A stretch of DNA of 64,000 bases. Source: Vallitalea longa. Lineage in GTDB: Bacteria > Bacillota > Clostridia > Lachnospirales > Vallitaleaceae. The notes beneath the pieces are model-generated. The model made no database searches. It was not told the origin of the DNA and worked only from the letters and a program-made list of their open reading frames with translations. Location: NCBI RefSeq assembly GCF_027923465.1, contig NZ_BRLB01000001.1, forward strand, positions 372,001 to 436,000, in the 5' to 3' direction. Both the position numbers and the translations under genes were made by a program. Below are positions 8,584 through 17,770 of the stretch, piece after piece (position 1 is the first letter of the stretch; every line of letters starts with the position of its first letter).

Positions 8584-9477
8584 ATGGCAACAGGAAAAGT
8601 TATAAATCAAACACCAGTATATTATGGTCCTAGTACCTCTTATCCTTCAGAAAACAGTTATGCGGGACCAAATGATACAGTGACTATATTATGGGCTGAA
8701 GGGGCTTGGTATTATATTGAATATCCGGCTGGGACAAAAAAGAAGAGAATGTATATTAAAGATAGTGCAGTAAGTCAGAAAAGTGGTAATATATCGACTT
8801 ATAATCCTAATCTACAAGTAAGATATTGTCTTGCTTCAACCAAAACTTATTGTGGTCCATCTAGTACCATATATCCTTCTGCAGGGTCAATAAGTAAAAG
8901 CGAAGAAGTACACTTCTTGTATTATAAAAAAGAAGGTAACTATGCTCTAATTGAATACAACATCAGTGGCAATAAAATGAAACGAGCATGGGTTGATTCT
9001 ATGAAATTAGGAACTGAACAACCAATTCCTAGTCCTGTAGTTGGACAACGTCCATCTGATATGAATATTAACAGTGATAGTTATATGAGTAATACAAATA
9101 TGTACTACCATGCTAATCTTGTAGGACAATGTACTTGGTTTTGTTGGGGTCGTGCACATGAAAAGAAAGGAAAGGCACTTTCATTTCATGGTGGTAACAA
9201 TGGTCGTCAATGGTATGCTAATATTAATACCTCTAATGTTACAAAAAGACCTGCTAGTTTAGGACCTATTACAAATGCTATTTGTTCAATTTCATATGGG
9301 GATAATAAACCTGGACATGTTCTTTTTGTTGAACTTGTTGAAGAAAATACAATATACTATACTGAAGCTAATTACCCAAGAGATGATCGTTTATCTAGTA
9401 ATGATGGTATAGTCAAATCATGTGATAAAAATCAGTTCCCAGTAAGTGGAACGGTAATGGGATATATAGTTTTATAA
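8584..9477 (+). CDS. SH3-like / CHAP-domain cell-wall hydrolase
   Basis: A 297-aa protein predicted to cleave peptidoglycan. The N-terminal half has two SH3-like repeats, each with a Tyr-Gly/Cys-Gly-Pro-Ser motif (VYYGPSTSYPS near residue 12, TYCGPSSTIYPS near 88). The C-terminal half is a CHAP domain: NLVGQCTWFCWGRA supplies the nucleophile Cys, GHVLFVE the His, and TEANYP the third polar residue. There is no signal peptide or membrane anchor, which is unusual outside a phage lysis cassette. It is preceded by AAAGGGAG and an operator-like palindrome, and ends at a terminator shared with the converging lipoprotein gene. Confidence 0.82.
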   Translation: MATGKVINQTPVYYGPSTSYPSENSYAGPNDTVTILWAEGAWYYIEYPAGTKKKRMYIKDSAVSQKSGNISTYNPNLQVRYCLASTKTYCGPSSTIYPSAGSISKSEEVHFLYYKKEGNYALIEYNISGNKMKRAWVDSMKLGTEQPIPSPVVGQRPSDMNINSDSYMSNTNMYYHANLVGQCTWFCWGRAHEKKGKALSFHGGNNGRQWYANINTSNVTKRPASLGPITNAICSISYGDNKPGHVLFVELVEENTIYYTEANYPRDDRLSSNDGIVKSCDKNQFPVSGTVMGYIVL

Positions 9478-9524
9478 TGGAAAGTTAATATGACTATCCT
9501 AGAAACATATAACTGAAAGTGTGT

Positions 9525-9575
9525 AAAAAATCTCCACCCTTATTATCATTTAAATAATTAGGATGGAGATTTTTT
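9525..9575. terminator. Bidirectional terminator
   Basis: AAAAAATCTCCACCCT (9525-9540) pairs with AGGATGGAGATTTTTT (9560-9575), with an AT loop that can also pair. A-run on one side and T-run on the other serve both converging genes. Confidence 0.85.
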
Positions 9576-9576
9576 A

Positions 9577-10317
9577 TTAATCTACTAGTTTATCTTTAAT
9601 GATATAATATCCATCATTGTAAAATTCTAAAATATATATTTTTGATCTTATTATATTATTATAACTTTCATCATAGAAATCAACAGTTAATTCTAATTGG
9701 TTTCCATTAAGGGATTTTTCTTTGATTTTAGGAAATGCATTCCCTCCAAAACCAGTAATCGTAGGAGTTTCGATTTTTTCAGAATCCGTATTAATTAACT
9801 TTGTATTTCCTATGTCTAAAGTATACTCTTTTAAATATTTATCCAATTGTTTTTTAATATCTTCAACTTCTATCTGAAAAACACTTAATTCTTCATTATA
9901 CCATTGCTTATGATATTCATCGTACAGTTCATCTTCCTTATCAGAATCTACATTTTCAAATAACGAATACAGAAATAGTTTATACAATTCATCTGCATCT
10001 AATTCTGTAGCATTGTTAAAGTCAAATTCAGGACAACAAATTTCCAAATTATATATATAACTGTCCAATAATTCTTCATCAGTCATTTTTTCTACTTTTT
10101 TAATTATTTCTAGTTCACCAGTTTCTTGTGACACTTCATCATTACCTTTATCATCTGATGAATCTTCATTATTATCTGTTGTATCATCTATTACTGTTTG
10201 TTCATCAGTTGGTGTCGGTGAAGTATTTGATTCTTCTATCTCTTTATTTGCGTTATTACAAGAACATAGAGATATAGTAATCAAAATAGTTAAGATTAAG
10301 ATATTTAATTTTTTCAT
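9577..10317 (-). CDS. Predicted lipoprotein, function unknown
   Basis: A 246-aa exported lipoprotein. MKKLNILILTILITISLCSC is a lipoprotein signal with the lipobox L-C-S-C (lipidated Cys20). A low-complexity Asp/Glu/Thr/Ser linker follows to about residue 65, then a globular, acidic domain without a family I recognise. It diverges from feoA, with about 255 bp between the two starts. Membrane-anchored extracellular location is inferred from the signal only. Confidence 0.75.
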   Translation of the reverse strand: MKKLNILILTILITISLCSCNNANKEIEESNTSPTPTDEQTVIDDTTDNNEDSSDDKGNDEVSQETGELEIIKKVEKMTDEELLDSYIYNLEICCPEFDFNNATELDADELYKLFLYSLFENVDSDKEDELYDEYHKQWYNEELSVFQIEVEDIKKQLDKYLKEYTLDIGNTKLINTDSEKIETPTITGFGGNAFPKIKEKSLNGNQLELTVDFYDESYNNIIRSKIYILEFYNDGYYIIKDKLVD

Positions 10318-10573
10318 TATTGATATTCCCCTTCAATATTATTTTCTTGATAATCGTAATATATAAAATATATAATGTCAACATAATAAATGAATTATTA
10401 TGGTAAATAAAAAATTATAATAAAAATTTTATTTGTACTTGCACCAATCAAGTTATCAATAAATATATTATTCTAAATGGATTCTAAAAGTTTCTTACGC
10501 CTAACTTTATAAAATAAAAAAACGAAGAGATTTTTATTATAAATCTTAAATCAAATAAATGAGGTGATAGATA

Positions 10574-10831
10574 ATGAATAAAGTAATGTCACTAGATAAT
10601 TTGGCAGTAGGTCAAGTATGTCAATTGTTAAGATTATTATCTGATGGAATTACCAGAAGAAGATTGCTCGACTTGGGATTAGTGAAAGATACTCCTATCA
10701 AAGCGCTTTACAAAAGCCCTTGCGGAGACCCTGTTGCATATGAAATTAGAGGAACAGTGATTGCTCTTCGTTCGGAAGAAGCGTCAAAAATAATAGTAAA
10801 ATATAATCCTAATAAGGAGGATACTATTTAA
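10574..10831 (+). CDS. feoA: Ferrous iron transport protein A
   Basis: A small cytosolic SH3-like protein (85 aa) needed for FeoB-driven Fe2+ uptake. The pattern LAVGQVCQLLRLLSDGITRRRLLDLGLVKDTPIKALYKSPCGDPVAYEIRG...ALRSEEASKI is classic FeoA. The stop codon overlaps the feoB start by one base (TAATG), so the two are translationally coupled. The gene remains intact although feoB is broken by the prophage. Confidence 0.95.
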   Translation: MNKVMSLDNLAVGQVCQLLRLLSDGITRRRLLDLGLVKDTPIKALYKSPCGDPVAYEIRGTVIALRSEEASKIIVKYNPNKEDTI

Positions 10832-12162
10832 TGGGACTTACTAATCAATCAACTGGTTTGAAAACTTTAAAAGATAGCTTCAATGTGGATTTGCAATCTC
10901 CAGATGATATAGTCATAGCCTTAGCAGGTAATCCTAATACTGGAAAAAGTACAATGTTCAATTCTCTTACAGGTCTAAAACAGCATACGGGAAATTGGCC
11001 CGGTAAAACTGTTACTAACGCCAGAGGTACTTTCTCACATAATGGTCAAAAATATATCTTAGTCGATCTTCCTGGAACTTATTCACTATTATCTAATTCT
11101 GTTGAAGAAGAGATAGCTAGAGATTTCATATGTTTTGGGAAACCTCATGCAGTTGTTGTTGTAGCTGATAGTACTTGTCTAGAACGTAACCTCAACTTAT
11201 TATTACAAATACTTGAGATTACCAGCAATGTAATCTTATGTGTTAATCTAATTGACGAAGCCAAGAGAAAAGGTATTGAGATCAATTGTAAGAAATTATC
11301 CCATGAACTGGGAATTACAGTAATTCCAACTAATGCAAGAAATGGTATCGGGCTTGATACACTAAAAGATAGTCTACATAGTATGATTACAGCAGAAAGA
11401 ACCTTATCCCCTATTAAAATCAATTATAATGACCAAATTACGGAAGCTGTCGATGAATTATGCCCTATTATATCTCCAGTATTAGAAAATGATGTTTTAG
11501 ATATTAGATGGACCTCATTAAGATTACTTGATGGGGACAGTTCCATAATTAAATCCATAGAAAAATACCTTAATATTGATTTGTCTTCTAGAGAAGAAAT
11601 CATGTCAAAGATAAATTCAATAAAAGATGATTTGGAAATCATTCATAATATAAACATAGATGTTTTAAGAGAAAAAATAGTATCCAGTATAATTGATACC
11701 GCTGAATCAATAACTACCAAAGTTATTTCTGAACATAAAAAGAAAAATAAGAGTTTTGACAGAAAAATAGATAAAGTAATTACTTCAAAAGCACTGGGTA
11801 TTCCAATAATGTTATTGCTTTTAGGTATTATTTTTTGGATTACAATAGTGGGTGCTAACTATCCATCAGCACTGTTATCTAATATGTTCAGTACTTTAGA
11901 ATTGAAACTTACAGATTTTTTCAACTGGATAAGTGCTCCTGCATGGCTTCATGGTGTAATTATTCTAGGACTTTTTCGAACTCTTGGCTGGGTAATATCT
12001 GTTATGCTACCTCCTATGGCAATATTTTTCCCTCTTTTCACTTTGTTAGAGGATCTTGGATATCTGCCTAGGATAGCTTTTAATTTGGATTATTTTTTTA
12101 AGAAGTGTTGTGCGCACGGGAAACAAGCGTTGACGATGTGCATGGTTAAACTGAAACTGTAA
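10831..12162 (+). pseudogene. feoB: FeoB, N-terminal part, interrupted by prophage
   Basis: Ferrous iron transporter, G-protein domain plus the start of the membrane domain. GNPNTGKST (residues 33-41) is the GTPase P-loop, DLPGTYSL is G3 and NLID is G4. Membrane segments begin near residue 330, followed by the Gate motif LPRIAF. At Cys437-Met438 the host sequence ends and five phage-encoded residues (VKLKL) and a stop follow. The remaining 280 codons lie at 53884-54726. The truncated protein keeps GTPase motifs but lacks most of the permease, so Fe2+ transport by this copy should be lost until excision. Confidence 0.95.
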
Positions 12163-12170
12163 TATAATAG
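12136..12170 (+). other. attL, left prophage junction
   Basis: The short core ATGTGCATGG (12136-12145) matches ATGTGTATGG at attR (53878-53887). Left of it is feoB coding sequence; right of it is the phage arm, whose 26 bases from 12141 match the inverted left arm of attR at 24 positions. The symmetry centre and probable crossover dinucleotide is TG at 12139-12140. Confidence 0.85.
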
Positions 12171-12181
12171 ATTTTAAAATT

Positions 12182-12205
12182 TAGCCTACCTATTAAGATA
12201 GGCTA
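12182..12205. other. Small hairpin at the prophage left end
   Basis: TAGCCTA (12182-12188) pairs with TAGGCTA (12199-12205). Neither side has a good T-run, so I do not call it a terminator. It lies between attL and the first cargo gene. Confidence 0.35.
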
Positions 12206-12291
12206 TTAAGTTCTAGTAAATGTAATGACTAAAAAATTATTATGAAATTAGTTTTGTTAATTGGTAATAACAATAAAATCCTAATTCTTAA

Positions 12292-14556
12292 TTATTGATA
12301 ATGATGTTTAGATTTTTTTACTTTTTTAATCCCCAAACTTGAAAAATAATTGGCTTCTTTTTGATAATCACCAACTTTAGAACCTAACGTTAACAATGTA
12401 ATTTTATAATCCTTATTAAGGTAATAATATAAATTATGCATATTATTATCATATTCTATTTTATTATTTTCTTTTGGTATTTTTAGTATAAGCCTAGCTT
12501 CATGTTCAGATTTCCAACAATTAGCTTTTATCAGATATCTAATCTGTGATAAAATATTATTAATACATTTATTAATAATTTTACATTTATTAGTAGATAA
12601 TTTCTTGTTTTTTTGAAAATGTAAAATATTATCTACTTTTATTTTAATATCATTTATTTTATTATTAAAGTCTTTAATTCCAGGATAAATTACTTTATAT
12701 AATTTTTTACTACCACCTTCAATATAATCTTTTTCATTCATTTTAAATTCTTTATACGAATCAGGTCTAGGAATAAAATATTTAAATGGGTCATCAAAAA
12801 ATTCTTTATTTAAAATTATTGAAGCACCTTTTGCATCATCCCCATAGAATCTAAATAGGTTTAGATCATCCTCTCCTTTACAAAAGCTAATTAAATAAAT
12901 TTCTGAATTAGTTTCACTATCAATTACTTTTAACAAATCATTATATTTAACATCATTAAAATAATCATATAACAATTTACCTTCATCTGGATCATTTAAA
13001 CAATTTGAATTTGTTAATCTAATTTTACCGTTTGGATTTGCTAAAATACCTGCAGTATTTAGGTTACAATAATGAGCATACTTATGAATGTCTTCTGCTT
13101 TAACAACACATTTATCTTTAATAGTATTTACAGTATTCAACAAATCATATAACAAAATTATTAATTCACTATAGTTTACTGTATTGGTATTTCTATATAT
13201 TTCATTACATGTATAATAAATGCTTTGTTCGTCAATAGCTAATGGTATTTCGAATTCATTTTCTATATTATCGCATATTTTATTCATATAATTAAAATCA
13301 TTAATAAAATTCTTTCTGTCATAATTAAAATCATATTTAATTATTAATAATATACTTGCTAAATAATTAATATAATTATTATTTATACCAATTGCAGATT
13401 TAATATTATTAATAACTTCTTTTAGTCTATCATTATATAATTTATCCTTTTTAATAACGACCATATAATAATAAAGATTAAATATTAAATTATTATTATT
13501 GGTTTTATTAAAACAACTAATTGCATCTTCTACATTATTACTATTTTTATAATTCTCATTATCAGTAAAAGCATATAATGTACCTAACAGATTATAATAT
13601 CTATTATATAAATAAGAATTAGATTTATATTCTTGAATATCATTCTCTAAATAAATCATTTGTTTTAGTGCTTTTTTATAATTATATTCATAATATAGAA
13701 CATAGCATAAATAACATTTTATTTCTAATTGTAACTCTTTATTATTTTTAAATTTTTCTTGGGCTAATTTTAACAATTCTTTTGCTTTTTTTGTCTTATT
13801 ATACTTTATATACATTGTTACTAAATTCATATAGGAGTAGAATAATTTATATCCAAAAATTATACATTGTTTTAATTTAACTTCAGCTTGTACACAATTA
13901 TTATTTTCTAGATAATATATTCCATAATAAAAACTTAATAGAGTATTTACATTAATATTTTCGTTAATATTATTGTCTTCACTCACACTATCACATATAA
14001 CTTTCATAGTATTAAAATCTCTGATTTCTAATAAATAATCTAATAAAATCAAAAGAAATTTATCATCATTAATTTTATATTTATAAATTTTATTTGTAAA
14101 ATAATCTTTATAGATACGTTTATGGCATAAATTAATTTTAGTAATATTATTTAATATTAATGATAACATTTTTTCACACAAAAAGTATATATTCATATTA
14201 CACAAATTAACTATCTCATCTATATAATATAAAATAAAATATGTAAAATTCTTATTATGAGAGGTTATAGTTTTATCAATTAATTTACATAAACTACTAC
14301 TGATTATATCGCTTGCTTTATTTTGTAAATTTATAAGCTCATCTATTAATATATTGTTTTTTTCTATATTTCTTGCTTTTAACAGTTCTAATGTTATTGA
14401 AAACAGTTTACATATAGTATCTTTTAAATCAATATAATTTTTTTTATCTTTTATATCGATTAAAAAATTTTGTAGTTGTTTTTCTATTTCTTTATTATAA
14501 CTATTTATCGTTTTGTTCCAAGTATCTATTTTAAATTCAATATTATCATTATTCAT
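12292..14556 (-). CDS. TPR-like protein with C-terminal DUF2971 domain
   Basis: A 754-aa cytosolic protein. Residues about 1-480 are helical and repeat-like, with Leu/Tyr/Asn-rich helix pairs such as LGTLYAFTDNENYKNSNNVEDAISCFNK, typical of TPR arrays. From about 490 it matches the DUF2971 pattern: RLTNSNCLNDPDEGKLLYDYF, ISFCKGEDDLNLFRFYGDDAKGASIIL, and CWKSEHEARLI. DUF2971 proteins have no known biochemical role and are frequent in accessory and defence islands. The start is the ATG at 14556 after GAGGTGG. The DNA is far more AT-rich than the neighbouring phage genes, with many Asn, Ile, Lys and Tyr codons, suggesting separate origin. Prophage-encoded defence or conversion gene is inference. 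Confidence 0.65.
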   Translation of the reverse strand: MNNDNIEFKIDTWNKTINSYNKEIEKQLQNFLIDIKDKKNYIDLKDTICKLFSITLELLKARNIEKNNILIDELINLQNKASDIISSSLCKLIDKTITSHNKNFTYFILYYIDEIVNLCNMNIYFLCEKMLSLILNNITKINLCHKRIYKDYFTNKIYKYKINDDKFLLILLDYLLEIRDFNTMKVICDSVSEDNNINENINVNTLLSFYYGIYYLENNNCVQAEVKLKQCIIFGYKLFYSYMNLVTMYIKYNKTKKAKELLKLAQEKFKNNKELQLEIKCYLCYVLYYEYNYKKALKQMIYLENDIQEYKSNSYLYNRYYNLLGTLYAFTDNENYKNSNNVEDAISCFNKTNNNNLIFNLYYYMVVIKKDKLYNDRLKEVINNIKSAIGINNNYINYLASILLIIKYDFNYDRKNFINDFNYMNKICDNIENEFEIPLAIDEQSIYYTCNEIYRNTNTVNYSELIILLYDLLNTVNTIKDKCVVKAEDIHKYAHYCNLNTAGILANPNGKIRLTNSNCLNDPDEGKLLYDYFNDVKYNDLLKVIDSETNSEIYLISFCKGEDDLNLFRFYGDDAKGASIILNKEFFDDPFKYFIPRPDSYKEFKMNEKDYIEGGSKKLYKVIYPGIKDFNNKINDIKIKVDNILHFQKNKKLSTNKCKIINKCINNILSQIRYLIKANCWKSEHEARLILKIPKENNKIEYDNNMHNLYYYLNKDYKITLLTLGSKVGDYQKEANYFSSLGIKKVKKSKHHYQ

Positions 14557-14857
14557 ACAGACCACCTCAACTTTAGTCTATATTATAACACGTTTCCAGA
14601 TAAATATTAATAGATAAATTTAATGATAATCCCTAAAAAAAACCAACCTTCAATTAATATAGTAGGTTACTTGACAAATTATTTAATTTACTTGCATATA
14701 ATATAATTTTTTATGAATTTATATATGTATTTTTAAATCATATAAAAAATAATACACTTATTTTTTAACATTTATTTATATATAATTGTGGATTTTTACT
14801 CAAATATAGCGTAATATAGTAATTGTTAGAATATTATGCCACGAAAGGAGAATTTAT
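14557..14857. promoter_or_regulatory. Divergent promoter region of the cargo genes
   Basis: No gene. For the leftward gene, TATAAT (14582-14587, minus strand) has a weak TTAATA 17 bp upstream. For the rightward gene, TTGACA near 14672 and several TATAAT-like boxes near 14700 are present, but their spacing is not ideal. The region is about 80% A+T. Confidence 0.4.
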
Positions 14858-15892
14858 GTGTTACAGCTATATACACCTATATTAAAATGGAAAAAAGGAG
14901 AACAAGATGCTTTACAAAAACTATCTGAAGAACATAGAAAAAAGATTATTCCGCTTATAGAACTAATCGACTATATTGAACCTGAAAATTTCATAGAAAC
15001 TATTAAGTCATGTTTTAACTATCCTATTTATCTTGACACTATAATTGCAGCGGAAGATGACAGAGACTTTTTATTAAGTATTATAAAAAACTCTAATGGA
15101 TTAGCATATCCCGTATTATACTATGATGATTTACACGAAACAATAGATAAGATTTACCCTTTAGTAAAACGAATAGCTGTTAGGTTAACCCTGCCTAGCG
15201 ATATTGAAGCACCAGAATATGAGGATATTTTTGAGAATATTAGAGATTGCAAGAAAAAATTTGCTGACATAGAAATTGATCTAATAATGGACCTTCAAGT
15301 TATTGAAACCAAAAGAGAAGCTAATATCCATATGAGTGAGTTAAAAATGGTATTAGAAGAATTTTGTTTAAAAGATGTAAAAATTTTAAATAAAATATTA
15401 ATTTCATGTACTTCTTTCCCTTCAAAATTATCTATAAAGTCAGGAGAAACAAAAGAATTCGATAGACTTGATATTAAAATCTTTAAAAAAATTTATAATA
15501 ATAAACGTTTTTCATTATTACGTGATAAACTTATATACTCAGATTATGGTGTAACTAAGTTTACTGATAGCGAGATTGATTTTTCTCATCTTCAATATGG
15601 TATTTTACCTAAGATAAAATATACAACTCAAGATAAGTATATAGTCATGAAAGGAAAAAAGGACCATAAACGCAATGTGATGGTTGTTAGTTGTTTTGAC
15701 ATGTCTCACACTATTGTTTCCGCCAACTATTATTATGGAAAAGAATTTTCATTTGGTGATAATCAAATATATTGTAAAGCCCATCGATTAAATGGGCATG
15801 GTCCGGGCAATAACGGTCAATGGGTAACTATTGTTGCAAATCATCATATAGTTGCTTTAATTCAACAGCTTTCCAATCTTTACGACTTTTAA
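14858..15892 (+). CDS. Beta family (sce7725-like) protein
   Basis: A 344-aa protein opening LYTPILKWKKGEQDALQKLSE, the hallmark of the Beta protein family (named for phage T4 beta protein; sce7725 in NCBI naming). Further family blocks are IPLIELID, YLDT, VLYYDD, the long middle part ending in LIYSDYGV, and the C-terminal HRLNGHGPGNNGQWVTIVANHHI. Its biochemical role is not established. Members are typically paired with a sce7726-like gene, and one follows here, but in opposite orientation with a 65-bp overlap of 3' ends. The start is GTG at 14858 with AAAGGAG seven bases upstream; an ATG two bases earlier is in another frame. Confidence 0.82.
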   Translation: MLQLYTPILKWKKGEQDALQKLSEEHRKKIIPLIELIDYIEPENFIETIKSCFNYPIYLDTIIAAEDDRDFLLSIIKNSNGLAYPVLYYDDLHETIDKIYPLVKRIAVRLTLPSDIEAPEYEDIFENIRDCKKKFADIEIDLIMDLQVIETKREANIHMSELKMVLEEFCLKDVKILNKILISCTSFPSKLSIKSGETKEFDRLDIKIFKKIYNNKRFSLLRDKLIYSDYGVTKFTDSEIDFSHLQYGILPKIKYTTQDKYIVMKGKKDHKRNVMVVSCFDMSHTIVSANYYYGKEFSFGDNQIYCKAHRLNGHGPGNNGQWVTIVANHHIVALIQQLSNLYDF

Positions 15893-16439
15893 GCTTTTCA
15901 CGTACATATTCTTTTGTATCATGATTATTAACTACTTTTGAAACAAGAATTCCTAACTCATACCGTGTTTTGCTCTTAATTCCCTTTTTAATACCGTTAT
16001 CAATTAAGAGTTCACATAGTTCATTTTTCCAAAGCAATTGAGATAGATAGAATATATCTATCTCTTTATTTTTCTTAACTTGTCTCTTTCTTTTTAATAC
16101 TGGCTTTTTTTTATTTAATGATACATAATATACTCCCCACCAATCAGGTACAATTTTCATAACTTTTGATACATGCTTTTCACCTGTCACAATTGTCATG
16201 GTATCAAATATTTTATTATAAGATTCAATTTGATCAGGCAATCTTTCTAAAGTATCTTGCTCACTTTTGATTTCATATCCATGTAGTTTCCCATTTAAAA
16301 CAGCCATATCAATTCTTGATGTACCCATACATACATCCATCTCTTCAACTACTTTTGTAGTTGGGTCAGAAGTATATTTTTTCAGCGTAATAAATTTATA
16401 TTTTAATAATTCTCTGATATCTGAATCATAAACTTTCAT
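15828..16439 (-). CDS. sce7726-like protein, PD-(D/E)xK-type nuclease fold
   Basis: A 203-aa protein. RIDMAVLNGKLHGYEIKSEQDTLERLPDQIESY shows the restriction-endonuclease-like catalytic pattern: Asp44, then Glu56-x-Lys58 and a downstream Gln. This matches the sce7726 family, usually found beside a sce7725/Beta gene, as here. The pair is suspected to act in defence against DNA, but I know of no mechanism. The start is the ATG at 16439 after AAAGGTGA; a GTG five codons upstream overlaps that site. Its last 65 bases overlap the end of the facing Beta-family gene. Confidence 0.8.
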   Translation of the reverse strand: MKVYDSDIRELLKYKFITLKKYTSDPTTKVVEEMDVCMGTSRIDMAVLNGKLHGYEIKSEQDTLERLPDQIESYNKIFDTMTIVTGEKHVSKVMKIVPDWWGVYYVSLNKKKPVLKRKRQVKKNKEIDIFYLSQLLWKNELCELLIDNGIKKGIKSKTRYELGILVSKVVNNHDTKEYVREKLKSRKDWKAVELKQLYDDLQQ

Positions 16440-16654
16440 AAACTCACCTTTCACCTGTCAATATTGCTACTCTTATTATAATATTAATAACGTGGTATTT
16501 CAACTTATACTTACTGTGAATTAAATTAAAGTTCTCATTTCCTGTTAGAAATCATCATTTGTACTACTTGTAATCTTTTCTTTTTTAGCTATACTAAAAT
16601 TTTATTTTCACTGTACAATTAAGAAAAAAAACACCATAATTCATAAAAATTTCA

Positions 16655-16682
16655 AGCCTATCTCCGACTAAGAAAATAGGCT
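16655..16682 (-). terminator. Terminator after the lysis genes
   Basis: AGCCTAT (16655-16661) pairs with ATAGGCT (16676-16682). On the minus strand the stem is followed by TTGAAATTTTTAT. It ends the long leftward late transcript. The flanking gene-free stretch 16440-16654 shows nothing else clear. Confidence 0.65.
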
Positions 16683-16688
16683 CTAATA

Positions 16689-16994
16689 TTACTTATCAAA
16701 CTTTCTTTTTTGTGTTAACTGTTTTATTATCTCATTACCAAATACAGCAATAGCAGCTATAATTACAGATTGTATTACAGCAGTTACAATTACTATTGGT
16801 GTAAATTCACCTTCTACTACCACGCCCATATAAATAATGGTAATAAATAAGCTTGCACCTAATAAAATGATAGGTATAAGCCACTCTGCAGTAAATGCTG
16901 GTATTTTCTTTAAGAATAATCCTAAACAGTATAAAAATATAATTAATACAAATAACTCTGGTCTTATAAAACTTATAATTGCGTTCCAATCCAT
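16689..16994 (-). CDS. Phage holin
   Basis: A 101-aa inner-membrane protein with three or four hydrophobic segments (about residues 13-30, 37-58, 66-88) and a short charged tail ending QLTQKRKFDK. The DWNAIISFIRPELFVLIIFLYCLGLFLK start resembles the Phage_holin_5_2 family. It is the last late gene after XhlA and the amidase, which fits a role in timing lysis and releasing the endolysin. Start ATG after AAAGGAG. Confidence 0.85.
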   Translation of the reverse strand: MDWNAIISFIRPELFVLIIFLYCLGLFLKKIPAFTAEWLIPIILLGASLFITIIYMGVVVEGEFTPIVIVTAVIQSVIIAAIAVFGNEIIKQLTQKRKFDK

Positions 16995-17055
16995 GTTATG
17001 TCTCTCCTTTAAAAATTTTTATTTCACCCTAATTTCTTTTATCTTAACTTAAACT

Positions 17056-17766
17056 TTACTTCCTTATTGCCTTGTTTAATACTGCGAATAATTCTCCAAC
17101 TGTTATTGGCTGTCCTAGCTTGTTTTTCCAGTACTCTGGACTCTGTATTACATCTCTTTCTATTAGTCCGTTAAAACCATCTATTTGCCATTGTGGTACA
17201 TTGATATACTCTGTTGTTTTATTATTAAGTGATTCAATGATCTGGTTAAATGGATACTTCTGTCCTGGACAATTTGGTTTTCTTCTTGGGCTGATCTCAT
17301 AGTGTCCGATTATATGTTTTCTATCAACTGGTATTTCAATATTCCACTTATCTTTTACATAGTCTATTATGTATTGATGAAGCCATATTGTAGCTTTTAA
17401 TTGTTCTTCTGTTAATTCGCCTTTTGTTTGTTTATATATCCCCTCATGTTCTATGGATATAGAATACCAATTAGGATTAACATTCATTTCCTTCACCATT
17501 GAAGCTGTAGCATTCTTTATATCTTTACTATTAATACCATTAGCCCATGCATTATCTTCTATTTTTACGAATTGATATATTTCTCCTGCCTTAGTAACTA
17601 AAAAATGTGCTGAAGAAACTTTATTACCTGAACTTGTAAACCAACAAAGGGCTGAACTTGCAGACCCTTCTGTTATATGATCTACAATTATTCTTGGAGC
17701 ATATCCTCTCCTTGTAGATTTATTGGTATTACTGTTTCCTTTCCAAATTATTTCATATTCTTTCAT
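17056..17766 (-). CDS. Endolysin, N-acetylmuramoyl-L-alanine amidase
   Basis: A 236-aa lysis enzyme cutting the amide bond between MurNAc and L-Ala. The Amidase_2 domain covers about residues 18-165: IIVDHIT carries the first Zn His, SAHFLVTKAGEIYQFV the core, ISIEHEG the middle motif, and GHYEISPRRKPNCPGQKYPF the last His and Cys ligands. The C-terminal 50 residues (VPQWQIDGFNGLIERDVI...GELFAVLNKAI) form a helical domain common on clostridial phage amidases. It lies between XhlA and holin genes. Confidence 0.93.
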   Translation of the reverse strand: MKEYEIIWKGNSNTNKSTRRGYAPRIIVDHITEGSASSALCWFTSSGNKVSSAHFLVTKAGEIYQFVKIEDNAWANGINSKDIKNATASMVKEMNVNPNWYSISIEHEGIYKQTKGELTEEQLKATIWLHQYIIDYVKDKWNIEIPVDRKHIIGHYEISPRRKPNCPGQKYPFNQIIESLNNKTTEYINVPQWQIDGFNGLIERDVIQSPEYWKNKLGQPITVGELFAVLNKAIRK

Positions 17767-17770
17767 CTAA

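Noticed and set aside
10348-10362. Fur-box-like TGATAATCGTAATAT upstream of the lipoprotein and feoA
   Set aside because: Only about 11 of 15 positions fit a Fur box, in AT-rich DNA where such matches are frequent, and it lies over 200 bp from feoA.
12182-12205. Terminator for the truncated feoB
   Set aside because: The 7-bp stem lacks a T-run on either side.
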